The translations under genes were made by a program, and so were the position numbers. Under the pieces are notes generated by a model. It was not told the origin of the DNA. It searched no databases and was given only the letters and a program-made list of their open reading frames with translations. A DNA stretch of 64,000 nucleotides from RYN-133 sp963754285 (lineage in GTDB: Bacteria > Actinomycetota > Actinomycetes > Mycobacteriales > Jatrophihabitantaceae), in the NCBI GenBank assembly GCA_963754285.1, contig CAVWFN010000013.1:58396-122395 (forward strand). The letters run 5' to 3'. Positions 35,149 through 44,240 of the stretch are shown piece after piece (position 1 is the first letter of the stretch; the number at the start of each line of letters is the position of its first letter).

Positions 35149-35774
35149 GCCGCGTGACACGCCGCCGCACCAGCACGGTGATCCGATCGCAGGTGCCGCT
35201 GCCGCTTCAATTCGCCGACGGGTACGCGACCGAGGCCAAGCTGTTCACCTTCACCGGTCTCGCCGATCGGGGCGAGCACCTGGCGATCGCCCTCGGCGAC
35301 CCGAGCGATGCGGCGGCGCCGCTGGTGCGGGTGCACAGCGAGTGTCTGACCGGTGACGTGCTCGGCAGCCAACGCTGCGACTGCGGCGCGCAACTGCGTG
35401 AGGCCGTGGAGCTCATCGCCGAGACCGGCGGGTACCTGCTCTACATGCGGCAGGAAGGCCGCGGTATCGGTCTGTACGCCAAGATCGACGCCTACGCGTT
35501 GCAGGACACCGGCCTGGACACCTACGAGGCCAATGTCGCGCTGGGCCACGGCGAGGACGAGCGCGACTACACCGCGGCAGCACAGATGCTGCATGCGCTG
35601 GGTGTGTCGACGATTCGCCTGCTGAGCAACAACCTCGACAAGGCCCATCAGCTGCGCCGGTGCGGCATCACCGTCAGCGAGCAGCTGCCGACGGGCGTGC
35701 ACGTGTCGGCCGCGAACACCAAGTACCTGGCCGCCAAAGCCCGCCGCGGCGACCTGCTGAAACTGCCCTGCTGA
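35145..35774 (+). CDS. ribA: GTP cyclohydrolase II
   Basis: A 209-residue enzyme that opens GTP to 2,5-diamino-6-ribosylamino-pyrimidinone phosphate, formate and pyrophosphate. The zinc cysteines are C67, C78 and C80 (SECLTGDVLGSQRCDCG). The GTP/catalytic segment is YMRQEGRGIGLYAKIDAYALQD. Tyr117, the residue equivalent to E. coli Tyr105, is present; a Streptomyces paralogue with Met there makes only the formyl intermediate, so full chemistry is expected here. There is no RibB (DHBP synthase) half. GTG 35145 overlaps the reductase stop. Last gene of the operon, before a hairpin-rich terminator zone. Confidence 0.93.
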   Translation: MSRVTRRRTSTVIRSQVPLPLQFADGYATEAKLFTFTGLADRGEHLAIALGDPSDAAAPLVRVHSECLTGDVLGSQRCDCGAQLREAVELIAETGGYLLYMRQEGRGIGLYAKIDAYALQDTGLDTYEANVALGHGEDERDYTAAAQMLHALGVSTIRLLSNNLDKAHQLRRCGITVSEQLPTGVHVSAANTKYLAAKARRGDLLKLPC

Positions 35775-35783
35775 ACCCGGTCA

Positions 35784-35890
35784 GTCCAGGTGTTCGGCGG
35801 CTTCGCCGCCGTGGCTCGGTCCAGGTTCGGCGGCTTCGCCGCCTGCAACCTGTTCCCTCGCCTCGGGAGAACGAGCAAGCTCGCTCTCCG
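35784..35890. terminator. Hairpin-rich convergent terminator zone between ribA and sigA
   Basis: Three hairpins in about 110 bases: GGCGGC-TTC-GCCGCC at 35796-35810, the same stem again at 35829-35843, and CGAGC-AA-GCTCG at 35872-35883. The first two sit in a near-direct repeat that begins tccagg. The zone separates two convergent genes and probably ends transcription from both sides. Confidence 0.65.
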
Positions 35891-35896
35891 CTCGGC

Positions 35897-37279
35897 TCAG
35901 TCCAGGTAGTCCCGCAGCACTTGCGAGCGGGACGGGTGCCGCAGCTTGCTCATCGTCTTCGACTCGATCTGACGGATGCGCTCGCGGGTCACGCCGTAGA
36001 CCTGGCCGATCTCGTCCAGGGTGCGGGGCTGACCGTCGGTGAGCCCGAAGCGCAGCTTGACCACGCCGGCTTCGCGCTCGGACAGCGTCTGCAGCACCGA
36101 CTGCAACTGGTCCTGCAGCAGGGTGAACGACACGGCGTCGACCGCGACAACTGCCTCGGAGTCCTCGATGAAGTCGCCGAGCTGGCTGTCACCCTCGTCG
36201 CCGATGGTCTGGTCGAGGCTGATCGGCTCGCGGGCGTACTGCTGGATCTCGAGCACCTTGTCAGGCGTGATGTCCATTTCCTTGGCGAGCTCCTCGGGCG
36301 TGGGCTCGCGGCCCAGGTCCTGCAGCAGCTCACGCTGGATGCGGCCGAGCTTGTTGATGACCTCGACCATGTGCACCGGGATGCGGATCGTGCGGGCCTG
36401 GTCGGCCATCGCTCGTGTGATCGCCTGCCGGATCCACCAGGTCGCGTACGTCGAGAACTTGTAGCCCTTGGTGTAGTCGAACTTCTCGACCGCGCGGATC
36501 AGACCGAGGTTGCCCTCCTGGATCAGATCGAGAAAGGCCATGCCGCGTCCGGTGTAGCGCTTGGCCAGCGAGACGACCAGACGCAGGTTCGCCTCGAGCA
36601 GGTGATTCTTGGCGCGCTCACCGTCGCGGACGATCCAGCGCAGGTCGCGACGCATCTGGAGCACGAGCTTCTCGTTGGCTTCCTCGGCCTGACGCAACCG
36701 CTCGGCGCCGTAGAGACCCGCCTCGATGCGCTTGGCGAGATCGACCTCTTCCTCGGCGTTGAGCAGCGCGACCTTGCCGATCTGCTTGAGGTAGGCACGA
36801 ACCGAGTCGGCCGAGGCCGTCATCTCGGCGTCCTTGCGAGCCTGCCGCAGCGCCTCGGACTCTTCCTCGTCGTCCCAGGTGAACTCCGAGGACTCTTCGC
36901 CGTCGGAGCTGACGTCGGCCTCGCTCGGGTCGGACTCGTCGTCGCCCTCGGCGGCCTCGGCGCCGGCGGTTTCCTTCTTGCCGTCTGCGCCGGCCGCGGC
37001 CTTCGTGGCTGCTGCCTTGCCCGCCGTTTTGGTCGCCGCCTTGGCGGCGCCCTTCGCGGGCGCCTTCTTCGCAGCTTCCTTCGTCCCGGCGTCCTTGGCA
37101 GCGCTCGGCGTCGCCGCCGCCTTCGGCGCTGACTTCTTCGCCGGCGCCGCCTTCTTCGCGGCGGGCTTGACCGCCGCGGTCGTCCGCTTGGTGGCCGTCC
37201 CGGCCGCTACGGCGGTCTTGCCACGCGTCGACGTGATGTCGGCGTCGGAAACTTCGTCAGCTTTCTGGCTGGATACCAC
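35897..37279 (-). CDS. sigA: Primary RNA polymerase sigma factor (SigA/HrdB)
   Basis: A 460-residue group 1 sigma factor. A long N-terminal region is rich in Lys/Ala/Pro repeats (residues 1-95) and then acidic (96-135). Region 1.2 is VRAYLKQIGKVALL; regions 2.1-2.4 run DLIQEGNLGLIRAVEKFDYTKGYKFSTYATWWIRQA (-10 recognition); the region 4.2 helix-turn-helix is LDEIGQVYGVTRERIRQIE, ending LRDYLD. It directs housekeeping transcription. The start GTG 37279 is the only good one. This copy is part of the left arm of the inverted repeat; the second copy begins at 63,565 and runs out of the window. Confidence 0.96.
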   Translation of the reverse strand: MVSSQKADEVSDADITSTRGKTAVAAGTATKRTTAAVKPAAKKAAPAKKSAPKAAATPSAAKDAGTKEAAKKAPAKGAAKAATKTAGKAAATKAAAGADGKKETAGAEAAEGDDESDPSEADVSSDGEESSEFTWDDEEESEALRQARKDAEMTASADSVRAYLKQIGKVALLNAEEEVDLAKRIEAGLYGAERLRQAEEANEKLVLQMRRDLRWIVRDGERAKNHLLEANLRLVVSLAKRYTGRGMAFLDLIQEGNLGLIRAVEKFDYTKGYKFSTYATWWIRQAITRAMADQARTIRIPVHMVEVINKLGRIQRELLQDLGREPTPEELAKEMDITPDKVLEIQQYAREPISLDQTIGDEGDSQLGDFIEDSEAVVAVDAVSFTLLQDQLQSVLQTLSEREAGVVKLRFGLTDGQPRTLDEIGQVYGVTRERIRQIESKTMSKLRHPSRSQVLRDYLD

Positions 37280-37311
37280 TGGTGACCTTTCACCACAGGC
37301 GCTCGCGAACG

Positions 37312-37437
37312 TCAGGCGTCCGGACGCGATATGAATCTCCGCGTATCGCGGCTGGCAGGCGCGGTGGGAAACAGGCCGTCTGTTTGTTGGCTCATCGTTC
37401 GAGTCCAGTACGTGCGCAGTCCCGTTCCAATATTGTA
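37312..37437 (-). promoter_or_regulatory. sigA promoter element and 27-codon leader frame
   Basis: A TACAAT -10 element (37432-37437) and a short ATG frame (37312-37395, MSQQTDGLFPT...RPDA, 27 residues) lie upstream of sigA. The short frame lacks a clear ribosome site and may not be translated. The same sequence occurs in the mirror copy (63,407-63,532). Confidence 0.4.
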
Positions 37438-37486
37438 CTGCGGTCGTGGTGATCCGCAGGTCGAAGCCCGTCGAGCGCGCCGCGTG

Positions 37487-38278
37487 TCACTCGCCGTGCT
37501 TCTCGGCGGCAGCGATCGCCGCGCCGACGATGCCGGCATCGTTGAGCAACTCCGCCGGTTTGACCGGCGCATGCAGGTCGAGGCGCGGCACCCACTTGTC
37601 GGCGTCCTTGCTCACACCGCCGCCGACAACGAACAGGTCAGGGGTGAACAGGCTTTCGACGTGGGACATGTAGCGCTGCACGCGTTTGGCCCAGTCCTTG
37701 TAGGACATCTTGTGCTCTTCGCGCACCGAAGCCGCGGCTCGCTTCTCGGCGTCGTGGCCGTCGAGTTCGAGATGGCCGAGCTCGGTGTTCGGGACGAGCG
37801 TGCCGTTGTACATCAGCGCGCTGCCGATGCCGGTGCCGAACGTCAGCAGCAGCACGACGCCCGACACGCCCTTGGCGGCCCCGAACCGCGCCTCGGCGAT
37901 ACCGGCGGCATCGGCATCGTTGAGCACGTACACGTCGGTTGACGATCCCGTGGCCTTCGTGAAGCACTTGTCGACGTCGGTGCCGATCCAGCTCGGATCG
38001 ACGTTGGCAGCCGACCGCGCGACCCCGTGCTGGATGACCGCGGGAAACGTCGCGCCGACCGGGCCGTGCCAGCCGGCGTCGGACACCAGCTTGGCGACGA
38101 CCTCGGCGACAGCGTCCGGGGTCGAGGGACGGGGGGTGAGGATGCGGATGCGCTTGGTCAGCAGCTGCCCGGTCGTCGTGTCGACGATTGCACCTTTGAT
38201 CCCGGTGCCGCCGATGTCGATGCCGAACGCCCTACCGGGCACGTGGCCTGTCGTGTCGCCGGCATCCGCAGCAGTCAT
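37487..38278 (-). CDS. ppgK: Polyphosphate glucokinase, left-arm copy
   Basis: A 263-residue ROK-type kinase phosphorylating glucose with polyphosphate (or ATP). The phosphate-binding motif is FGIDIGGTGIKGAIVD, the catalytic region is YVLNDADAAGIAEARFG, the GTGIGSALMYNG motif follows, and the adenosine/phosphate tail is LFVVGGGVSKDADKWVP. Starts are ATG 38278 or, 12 bases earlier, ATG 38290. It is divergent from suhB and just ahead of sigA, as in mycobacteria (Rv2702-Rv2703). Nearly identical to the copy at 62,566-63,357. Confidence 0.92.
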   Translation of the reverse strand: MTAADAGDTTGHVPGRAFGIDIGGTGIKGAIVDTTTGQLLTKRIRILTPRPSTPDAVAEVVAKLVSDAGWHGPVGATFPAVIQHGVARSAANVDPSWIGTDVDKCFTKATGSSTDVYVLNDADAAGIAEARFGAAKGVSGVVLLLTFGTGIGSALMYNGTLVPNTELGHLELDGHDAEKRAAASVREEHKMSYKDWAKRVQRYMSHVESLFTPDLFVVGGGVSKDADKWVPRLDLHAPVKPAELLNDAGIVGAAIAAAEKHGE

Positions 38279-38314
38279 GCCGATGACCATAGCGTCGTGT
38301 GGTGCGATGGCAGA

Positions 38315-39139
38315 GTGAGCGATCCGGCGACTGAGACCGCGGCGGACGCCGGTCACGTCGAGTTGGGACTGTTCGCCGTCGCCCTGGCCCGCGGTGCTGC
38401 CGAGGTCGTTCGCCGCGGCGCCGAGACGGCGATCGAGACCGCGTCGAAGACAACCAGCACGGATCTCGTCACCGATGTCGACCGCGACAGCGAACGCTGG
38501 CTGGTCGAGCACATCCGTGCGCGACGCCCGCATGATGCGATCCTCGGCGAGGAGGGCGGCGAACGTCGCGGCACGTCCCGGGTGCGTTGGCTCGTCGATC
38601 CGATCGACGGGACGGTGAACTTCGTCCTCGGGTTGCCGGTGTTCGCCGTGTCGGTCGCTGCCGAGGTCGACGGCGCCGTGGTCGCCGGGGCCGTGTGCAA
38701 TCCGGTCACGGGCGAGATGTTCCACGCCACGCACGGCGGCGGGGCGTGGCTGGGAGATGTGCGCTTACGGGGCCCGCGTGACATCCCGATCGAGCGTGCA
38801 GTCGTCGGTACCGGATTCGGCTACGACCGCAGTCGGCGTGAACGCCAGGGGCAGGTCGCCGCCCGGTTGCTGCCGCTGGTCGCCGACCTGCGACGCATCG
38901 GGTCGGCCGCCCTTGACCTGTGCGCCGTCGCGGCCGGTCGGCTCGACGCCTACTTCGAGGCCGGCCTGAACCCCTGGGACTACGCGGCGGGCGCCCTGAT
39001 CGCTACCGAAGCCGGCTGCTCCGTTTCGGGGCTGCGCGGGCGTGCGCCGACCGATGCGTTCGTCGCTGCGGCCGGCCCGCGGCTCGCGCGCGACTTCTAC
39101 GAGCTGCTCGAGCGGCTCGGCGCGGACGACGTGCTCTGA
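38315..39139 (+). CDS. suhB: Inositol-1-monophosphatase family protein, left-arm copy
   Basis: A 274-residue metal-dependent phosphatase. Motifs are ILGEEGG (Glu), WLVDPIDGTVNFVLG (the D-x2-D-G-T metal site) and NPWDYAAGALIATEAG. It dephosphorylates inositol phosphate or, in other members, related sugars. GTG 38315 gives VSDPATET. Divergent from ppgK, 37 bases from its ATG. One or two residues differ from the right-arm copy (Glu versus Asp near the C-terminus). Confidence 0.9.
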   Translation: MSDPATETAADAGHVELGLFAVALARGAAEVVRRGAETAIETASKTTSTDLVTDVDRDSERWLVEHIRARRPHDAILGEEGGERRGTSRVRWLVDPIDGTVNFVLGLPVFAVSVAAEVDGAVVAGAVCNPVTGEMFHATHGGGAWLGDVRLRGPRDIPIERAVVGTGFGYDRSRRERQGQVAARLLPLVADLRRIGSAALDLCAVAAGRLDAYFEAGLNPWDYAAGALIATEAGCSVSGLRGRAPTDAFVAAAGPRLARDFYELLERLGADDVL

Positions 39140-39155
39140 CCCGGAGCGTTAGCGG

Positions 39156-39722
39156 TCAGCAGCCGGACGTCGATCGAGGGTGGCTGGAGACCTTTCCGTA
39201 CTTGAGGTGGTCGGTGCGCAACGCGCGCCGCACCGCCTTCGGCGAGGCCACCTGCTTGAACTTCAACCCGAGCGAGACGATGACGGTGTGACTCGAGGCG
39301 TCCGTCGCCTTCAGCACCGCGTGCGGCAGGTAGAGCCGCAGCAACGTCGCTGCCGCGAGCGAGCTCGGCCCGTAGCGGATCTCGGCCACCCCGGCGATCG
39401 CTCCGTGGCCGCCATAGGGAGCTCCGTCGTTCACGGCTGGGCCGCTGATCTTGAATCCGCGCTTGATCAGCGCCTTCTTCGTGTCACCCGCGATGCCCTT
39501 GCGATTGGTCGAGTTGACCACCTGCACGGACACCTTCCGCTCGTGCGGGACGACCGTCACCTTCGATGACGGCGCGCTCGACCCGGTCGTACAGGACGGC
39601 GTCGGCGAGGCGGCACTGTCCGTGCGGTGAATCACGCGGAACCAGACGATCGCGGTGAGCAGGCACAGCACCCCGATGAACGCCAGCGCAGGCAACGGCC
39701 GCCGACGTTCCGGAGCGGTCAT
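39156..39722 (-). CDS. cei: Cei-like LytR C-terminal domain protein, left-arm copy
   Basis: A 188-residue protein with one N-terminal membrane helix (LPALAFIGVLCLLTAIVWF, about 11-29). A LytR_C domain covers about 55-180 (KVSVQVVNSTNRKGIAGDTKKALIKRGFKI ... EIRYGPSSLAAATLLRLYLPHAVLK). Mycobacterial Cei (Rv2700) has this layout and supports envelope integrity and virulence. Located between suhB and DUF4193, as in mycobacteria. Identical to the copy at 61,122-61,688. Confidence 0.85.
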   Translation of the reverse strand: MTAPERRRPLPALAFIGVLCLLTAIVWFRVIHRTDSAASPTPSCTTGSSAPSSKVTVVPHERKVSVQVVNSTNRKGIAGDTKKALIKRGFKISGPAVNDGAPYGGHGAIAGVAEIRYGPSSLAAATLLRLYLPHAVLKATDASSHTVIVSLGLKFKQVASPKAVRRALRTDHLKYGKVSSHPRSTSGC

Positions 39723-40080
39723 CGTGTCGTCCTGCCTGGCATCTCGAGCGGCCCGGGAACCCCCGGTTTATCCGCGCCAGCCTAGGCCAAGGGCACGCCG
39801 GGAATGCGGATCGCCGCCCCGCGGTTCGTGTGAAATCCATGCGCGGTACGGTTCCGCCTTCCAGGCGTAGTTCGACGTGTTACGACGGAGGACCAGATCA
39901 CAGATATTCCCCAGCTGATTCGGGCACAAAATCTGGGTCCCGTGCGTTGCACGCGCCGGACGGACCTTCGTGAAGCCACACGAACCGCGCAGACGTCCTG
40001 ACCACCGCGCACCACCTACATCCCACCAGCACACCAACGAATACACACGAGACCAATCCCAAATGGGGGAGTGAAAGTAG
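39723..40080. other. Divergent spacer between cei and DUF4193
   Basis: This stretch of 358 bases carries no gene. It should hold promoters for both neighbours and a long leader for DUF4193. A stem can form from ggaccagat (about 39,890) and atctgggtcc (about 39,930). The sequence is identical to 60,764-61,121 up to about base 40,073. Confidence 0.45.
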
Positions 40081-40389
40081 ATGGCGACCGACTACGACGC
40101 CCCGCGTCGCGGTGAAGTCGACGAAATGGGCGAGGACTCGCTCGAGGAACTGAAGGCCCGCCGCGCCGAGGCGCAGTCCGGCTCGATCGACGTGGACGAG
40201 ACCGAACTCAACGAGGCGCTCGAACTGCCCGGCGCCGACCTGTCCAGCATGTCCGGCGAGGAACTGACCGTGCGCGTGCTGCCCAAGCAGGACGACGAGT
40301 TCACCTGTTCGAGCTGTTTCCTGGTGCACCACCGCAGCCGGCTGGCGCGCGAGCGCAACGGCCAGCAGATCTGCCGCGACTGCGCCTGA
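40081..40389 (+). CDS. DUF4193 protein, diverged left-arm copy
   Basis: A 102-residue zinc-ribbon-like protein found throughout actinobacteria. An acidic helix region (MGEDSLEELKARRAEAQ) is followed by CSSCFLVHHRSRLA and CRDC. Function is unknown; mycobacterial equivalent Rv2699c. It differs from the right-arm copy at about 27 of 309 bases by my count, yet only five residues change, so most changes are silent. This is the first diverged gene of the left arm and the only one there without a frameshift. Confidence 0.9.
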   Translation: MATDYDAPRRGEVDEMGEDSLEELKARRAEAQSGSIDVDETELNEALELPGADLSSMSGEELTVRVLPKQDDEFTCSSCFLVHHRSRLARERNGQQICRDCA

Positions 40390-40529
40390 CGATCCGCCGG
40401 GTCGACCGCCCGCTCGCTCATCTGCGGCCGAATCGCAGCATCGCACGGCGACGCGGCCGGCTCGACCGCGTCGCTGACGCTCCGGGCGGCCTCCGTCCGG
40501 TGACGAGCGGTTGCGCCAGCTGATCCGGT

Positions 40530-41305
40530 CTACAGACTCGCTCGCAGCCCGCCCCCGCCGTCGATCACGAGGGTCTGGCCGGTGATCCACGCGGCGTCGG
40601 CGGAGGCGAGGAACGCCACGGCGGCGCCGACGTCCTCGGGCTCGCCCAGCCGCTCGAGCGGGTACCGGCGGCCGCCTCGGCCTCGTCCGCCTCGTAGAGC
40701 GCGCTCGGCGAAGCGCGTCTTGACCACCGCCGGGGCGACCGCGTTGACCCGCACGCGCGGGGCGAGCTCCGCGGCCAGCTGCACGGTCAGCCCGATCAGC
40801 GCCGCCTTGCTCACGCCGTAGTAGGCGATCCCCGGCGCCGGGTCCAGACCCGGCCACCGAGGCGATGTTCACGACTGCGCCCCGGACCCGTCGCGCCCAG
40901 CCCGGCTCGAGCGCCGCCGCGTCCACCCCAGCGCCGCGAGCACGTTGACGTCCATGATCTTGCGGGCGGCCTCGTCGTCGAGCTCGGTCAGCGGGCCGTA
41001 GGCCGGGTTGATGCCGGTGTTGTTGACCAGCACGTCGAGGCGGCCGAATCGCGGTCGTCGGCTCGAACGCCTCGGGCTGGTGCTCCGGGTCGTCGGCGCG
41101 GCCGGCGACCGCCACGCGCGACCTCGTGGCCGCCGAGCGACGCCACGGCCTCCCCAGCGCCTCGGGCTTGCGGGCGGTGATGCCGACCCGGCCGCCCTCG
41201 GCCACGATGCGCGCGGCGATGGCCAGGCCGATGCCGCGGCTGGCGCCGGTGACCAGCGCGACCGTGCCGGCGAAGCGGCGCCGGGCTGTGCGGCGTGGCG
41301 CTCAT
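40530..41305 (-). pseudogene. SDR-family dehydrogenase, frameshifted left-arm copy
   Basis: Counterpart of the intact gene at 59,482-60,261. Parts in correct frame include SKAALIGLTVQLAAELAPRVRVNAVAPAVVKTRFAE and DAAWITGQTLVIDGGGGLRASL. Between them the frame changes several times through one-base indels, for example gag-c-gcg near 40,700. Start ATG 41305. Not functional as written. Confidence 0.8.
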
Positions 41306-41350
41306 AGCGCGAGCCTAGCGAGGCGCGTCAGCGGCAGGTCAGTGCGCTGA

Positions 41351-41834
41351 TCAGCGCGCTGCGCGGACGAGCTCGACCACGCGCTGCGGGTGCCGGCTCA
41401 AGATCACCCAGTACGGCGTCGGGTCGTCCGGGTCGTCGAGCCACAGCTGCACGCCCGGGCCGATCCACGGCCGGATCGAGACGAACGCGGCCGGGTCGCC
41501 CTCGCGGCCCGACGACGCGGCGCAGCGTCGCGCGTCGAGCGCGACCGCGCCGCTGACGTCGGCCAGCGGGAGGTGCGCGCCGCGGATGCGCAGCTCGCCG
41601 TCGCTGATCTCCAGCGCGCCGCGGCCGAGCGACCAGACGATGACGACCGACAGCGGCAGCAGGATCGCCGAACGGCGATCCAGTCGGTCAGCGGCGAGCG
41701 AGCGATGTGGAACTCGGCGGCCAGCAGCGCCGGCGACGAACAGCGCCGACGAGGTACCACCACCACGGCGTGCGCAGCGTCTCGCGGTAGGCGGCATCGC
41801 CGTCGGCTGCGAGGCCTCTCGCTGCGCGCGTCAC
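41351..41834 (-). pseudogene. DUF3093 membrane protein, frameshifted left-arm copy
   Basis: Counterpart of 58,965-59,435. YRETLRTPWWWYLVGA is in one frame, then SDGELRIRGAHLPLADVSGAVALDARR and PWIGPGVQLWLDDPDDPTPYWVI in another. At least two indels. GTG 41834 is the equivalent start. Confidence 0.78.
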
Positions 41835-41889
41835 GGGGTCGAGGGTAGCGTTGCCGCCCGTGACCACGGCCGGCGCGCCGCGACGGTGC

Positions 41890-42375
41890 GTGCGCGTGCT
41901 CGTCCAGCGGCTCGACCCGACGTGCCCGCTGCCGGTCGTACGCGCTGCCCGGCGACGCCGGCGCCGACATCGTGACCGCCGTGGACGTCGTGCTCGACGC
42001 CGGGCGAGCGGGCCGTGCTGCCGACCGGCATCGCGATCGCCCTGCCCGAGGGGTACGCGGCGTTCGTGCACCCGCGCTCCGGGCTGGCCGCCCGGGCCGG
42101 CCTCGGCCTGGTCAACGCGCCGGGCACGATCGACTCCGGCTACCGCGGCGAGATCAAGGTCATCGTCATCAACCACGACCCGTCGCCGGCCGCTGCACCT
42201 GCGCGCGGCGAGCGGATCGCCCAACTGGTGTTCCAGCGGGTCGAGCAGGCGCCGATTCGTCGAGGTCGACGAGCTGCCCGAGTCCGGCCGCGGCGCCGGC
42301 GGGCACGGCTCGACCGGCGGCGCCGCGGCCTTGACCACGGCATCGCCGCGTCGGCGACGCGACGAGCGGCAGTAG
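41890..42375 (+). pseudogene. dut: dUTPase, frameshifted left-arm copy
   Basis: Counterpart of the dut at 58,454-58,939. Motif fragments LPTGIAIALPEGYAAFVHPRSGLAARAGLGLVNAPGTIDSGYRGEIKV are in frame; the first motif and the C-terminal GGHGSTGG are in other frames. Confidence 0.8.
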
Positions 42376-43078
42376 CGGATTCGGACGCAAGTGGCGGTGC
42401 CGACGCGAAGGCAGAAGCGCACCGAGCGCGTCCAAGCTCGACGCGACCCCGCCGTGGGAGCAGCGCGTGCGCGAGGAGCCCGAGCCGACCGACGGGCCGT
42501 ACGACGAGCGCGACGCGCCCGACGACGAGGTCGCGCGCGTCGACCTCGGCGCGCTGCCGTGCCGGTCGGCGCGGGCCTCGACGTGCGGCTCGAGGTCAAC
42601 GAGGCGCAGCAGGTCATCGCCGCGACGCTGGCCGGCCCGCGACGGGCACGATGCAGCTCGGCGTGTTCGCCGCGCCCCGCAACGAGGGCATCTGGGACGA
42701 GGTGCGCGCCGAGATCGCCGCGTCGCTCGACCGCAGCAGCGCGGCACGCCGAGCGAGCGCGACGGACGGCGCCGTTCGGCACCGAGCTGACCGGCACGCT
42801 GCCCGGCGACGGCGGCGCGCGCACGCCCGGTGCGCTTCATCGGCGTCGACGGCCCGCGCTGGTTCCTGCGGGCGATGCTGGCCGGCCGGCGCCGCCGACG
42901 CGGCCAAGGCCGAGCCGCTTCAGGACGCGCTGCGCAGAGTCGTCGTCGTGCGCGGCACCGAGCCGCTGCCGGTGCGCGAGCCGGTGCCGCTGCGCTGCCC
43001 AAGGACATCGAGCTGCCCGACGGCGACCGACGACGGTGCGACCGACGACGGACGACGGCGCGCCGCGACGCGCGCTGA
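42376..43078 (+). pseudogene. DUF3710 protein, frameshifted left-arm copy
   Basis: Counterpart of 57,739-58,454. Recognisable pieces are KLDATPPWEQRV (as shifted text), DGPYDERDAPDDEVARVDLGALP, MQLGVFAAPRNEGIWDEVRAEIAASLDRS and MRFIGVDGPRWFLRAML, scattered over frames. The expected GTG start is altered (gtagcgg). Confidence 0.75.
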
Positions 43079-43096
43079 CGCGGTTACGCTGAACCC

Positions 43097-43459
43097 GTGG
43101 GTAACCGACTGTCGCTGCTGCGTCGCCTGACCGCGAGCGCGCAGCGCCTCGACGCCGCCGAGCTCGAGGCCGAGGTCGAGATGACTGCCTGCGCGAAGAT
43201 GCGCGACCTCAGCCGCGGGTGCGACGCACGGTCGTCCGGCCGGCTGCGGGCGGTCGTCTACACCCCGCGCGAACGTGCCGACGCTCGAGGCCGAGCTGTT
43301 CGACGGCTCCGGCGCGATCGAGCTGGTCTGGCTGGGCCGGCGCCGCATCGCCGGCATCGAGCCGGGCCGGCGAGCTGATGGCCGCGGCCGGGTCGGCGTG
43401 CACGACGGCCAGCTGGCCATCTACAACCCGTGGTACGAGCTGCACAGTCCGACGGCTGA
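43097..43459 (+). pseudogene. OB-fold protein, frameshifted left-arm copy
   Basis: Counterpart of 57,367-57,720. GNRLSLLRRLTASAQRLDAAELEAEVEM begins at GTG 43097; later LVWLGRRRIAGIEPGR and the end IYNPWYEL are in other frames. Confidence 0.75.
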
Positions 43460-44240
43460 CCGAGCCGACGGCCCGAGCCGAGCCCGACCGAGTCGCGGCC
43501 GACCGATCTGCGCGAGACCTACCGCCAGCAGATGCTCGCCAGCATCGGCGGCTGGACCGGCACGGTCATCGCCGCGATGCCCACCGGTGGTGTTCGTCGT
43601 CGTCAACGCCACAGCCGGCGCTGCGCGTCGGCGATCGTCGCCGCGGTCGCCCCGCGTCGTGCTCGCCGGCTACCGGCTGGCCCGCAAGCAGTCGGTGCAG
43701 CAGGCGCTGACCGGGCTGTTCGGCGTGGTCGTCGCCGCGGTCATCGCCGCCCGCACCGGGCAGGCCCGCGGCTACTTCCTGCTCGGCATCTGGACGAGCT
43801 TCGTCTACGCCGGTGCCGTTCGCGGTCTCGATCGCTGGTGCGCCGCCCGCTCGTCGGCTGGCGTGGGAGTTCCTCGACCCGACGCCCGGCCGGACCCGGA
43901 CGAGCCCGATCGGCCCTGGTACCGGCGCCGGCCGCTGCTGCGGGCCTACATGCTGGCCACCGTCGGCGACCGCGTCTTCCTGGCCCGCGGCCTGGTGCAG
44001 GCTGGCCCTGTTCGACGAGAACGCGACCGGCTGGCTGGCCTTCGCCCGGATCGCGATGGGCTACCCGCTCTACATCGCCGCGGTCGGCGTTCGGCTTCTG
44101 GGTCGTCGCCGCGCGCGCGCCAGCTGCCGTCGACCGCCGGCGAGCTCGCCGACCGCGCCGAGCGCGACCGGAGCCGGCTCGAGGCCGCTAGCCTCAGCCG
44201 ACGACGGCGCGCGGATCGCGGGCTCGGCCTCGGGCAGCGC
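43456..44240 (+). pseudogene. DUF3159 membrane protein, frameshifted left-arm copy
   Basis: Counterpart of 56,582-57,370. Fragments LARKQSVQQALTGLFGVVVAAVIAARTGQARGYFLLGIWTSFVYA and RPWYRRRPLLRAYMLATVGDRVFLARGLVQA are clear; several indels. Boundaries approximate. Confidence 0.72.
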
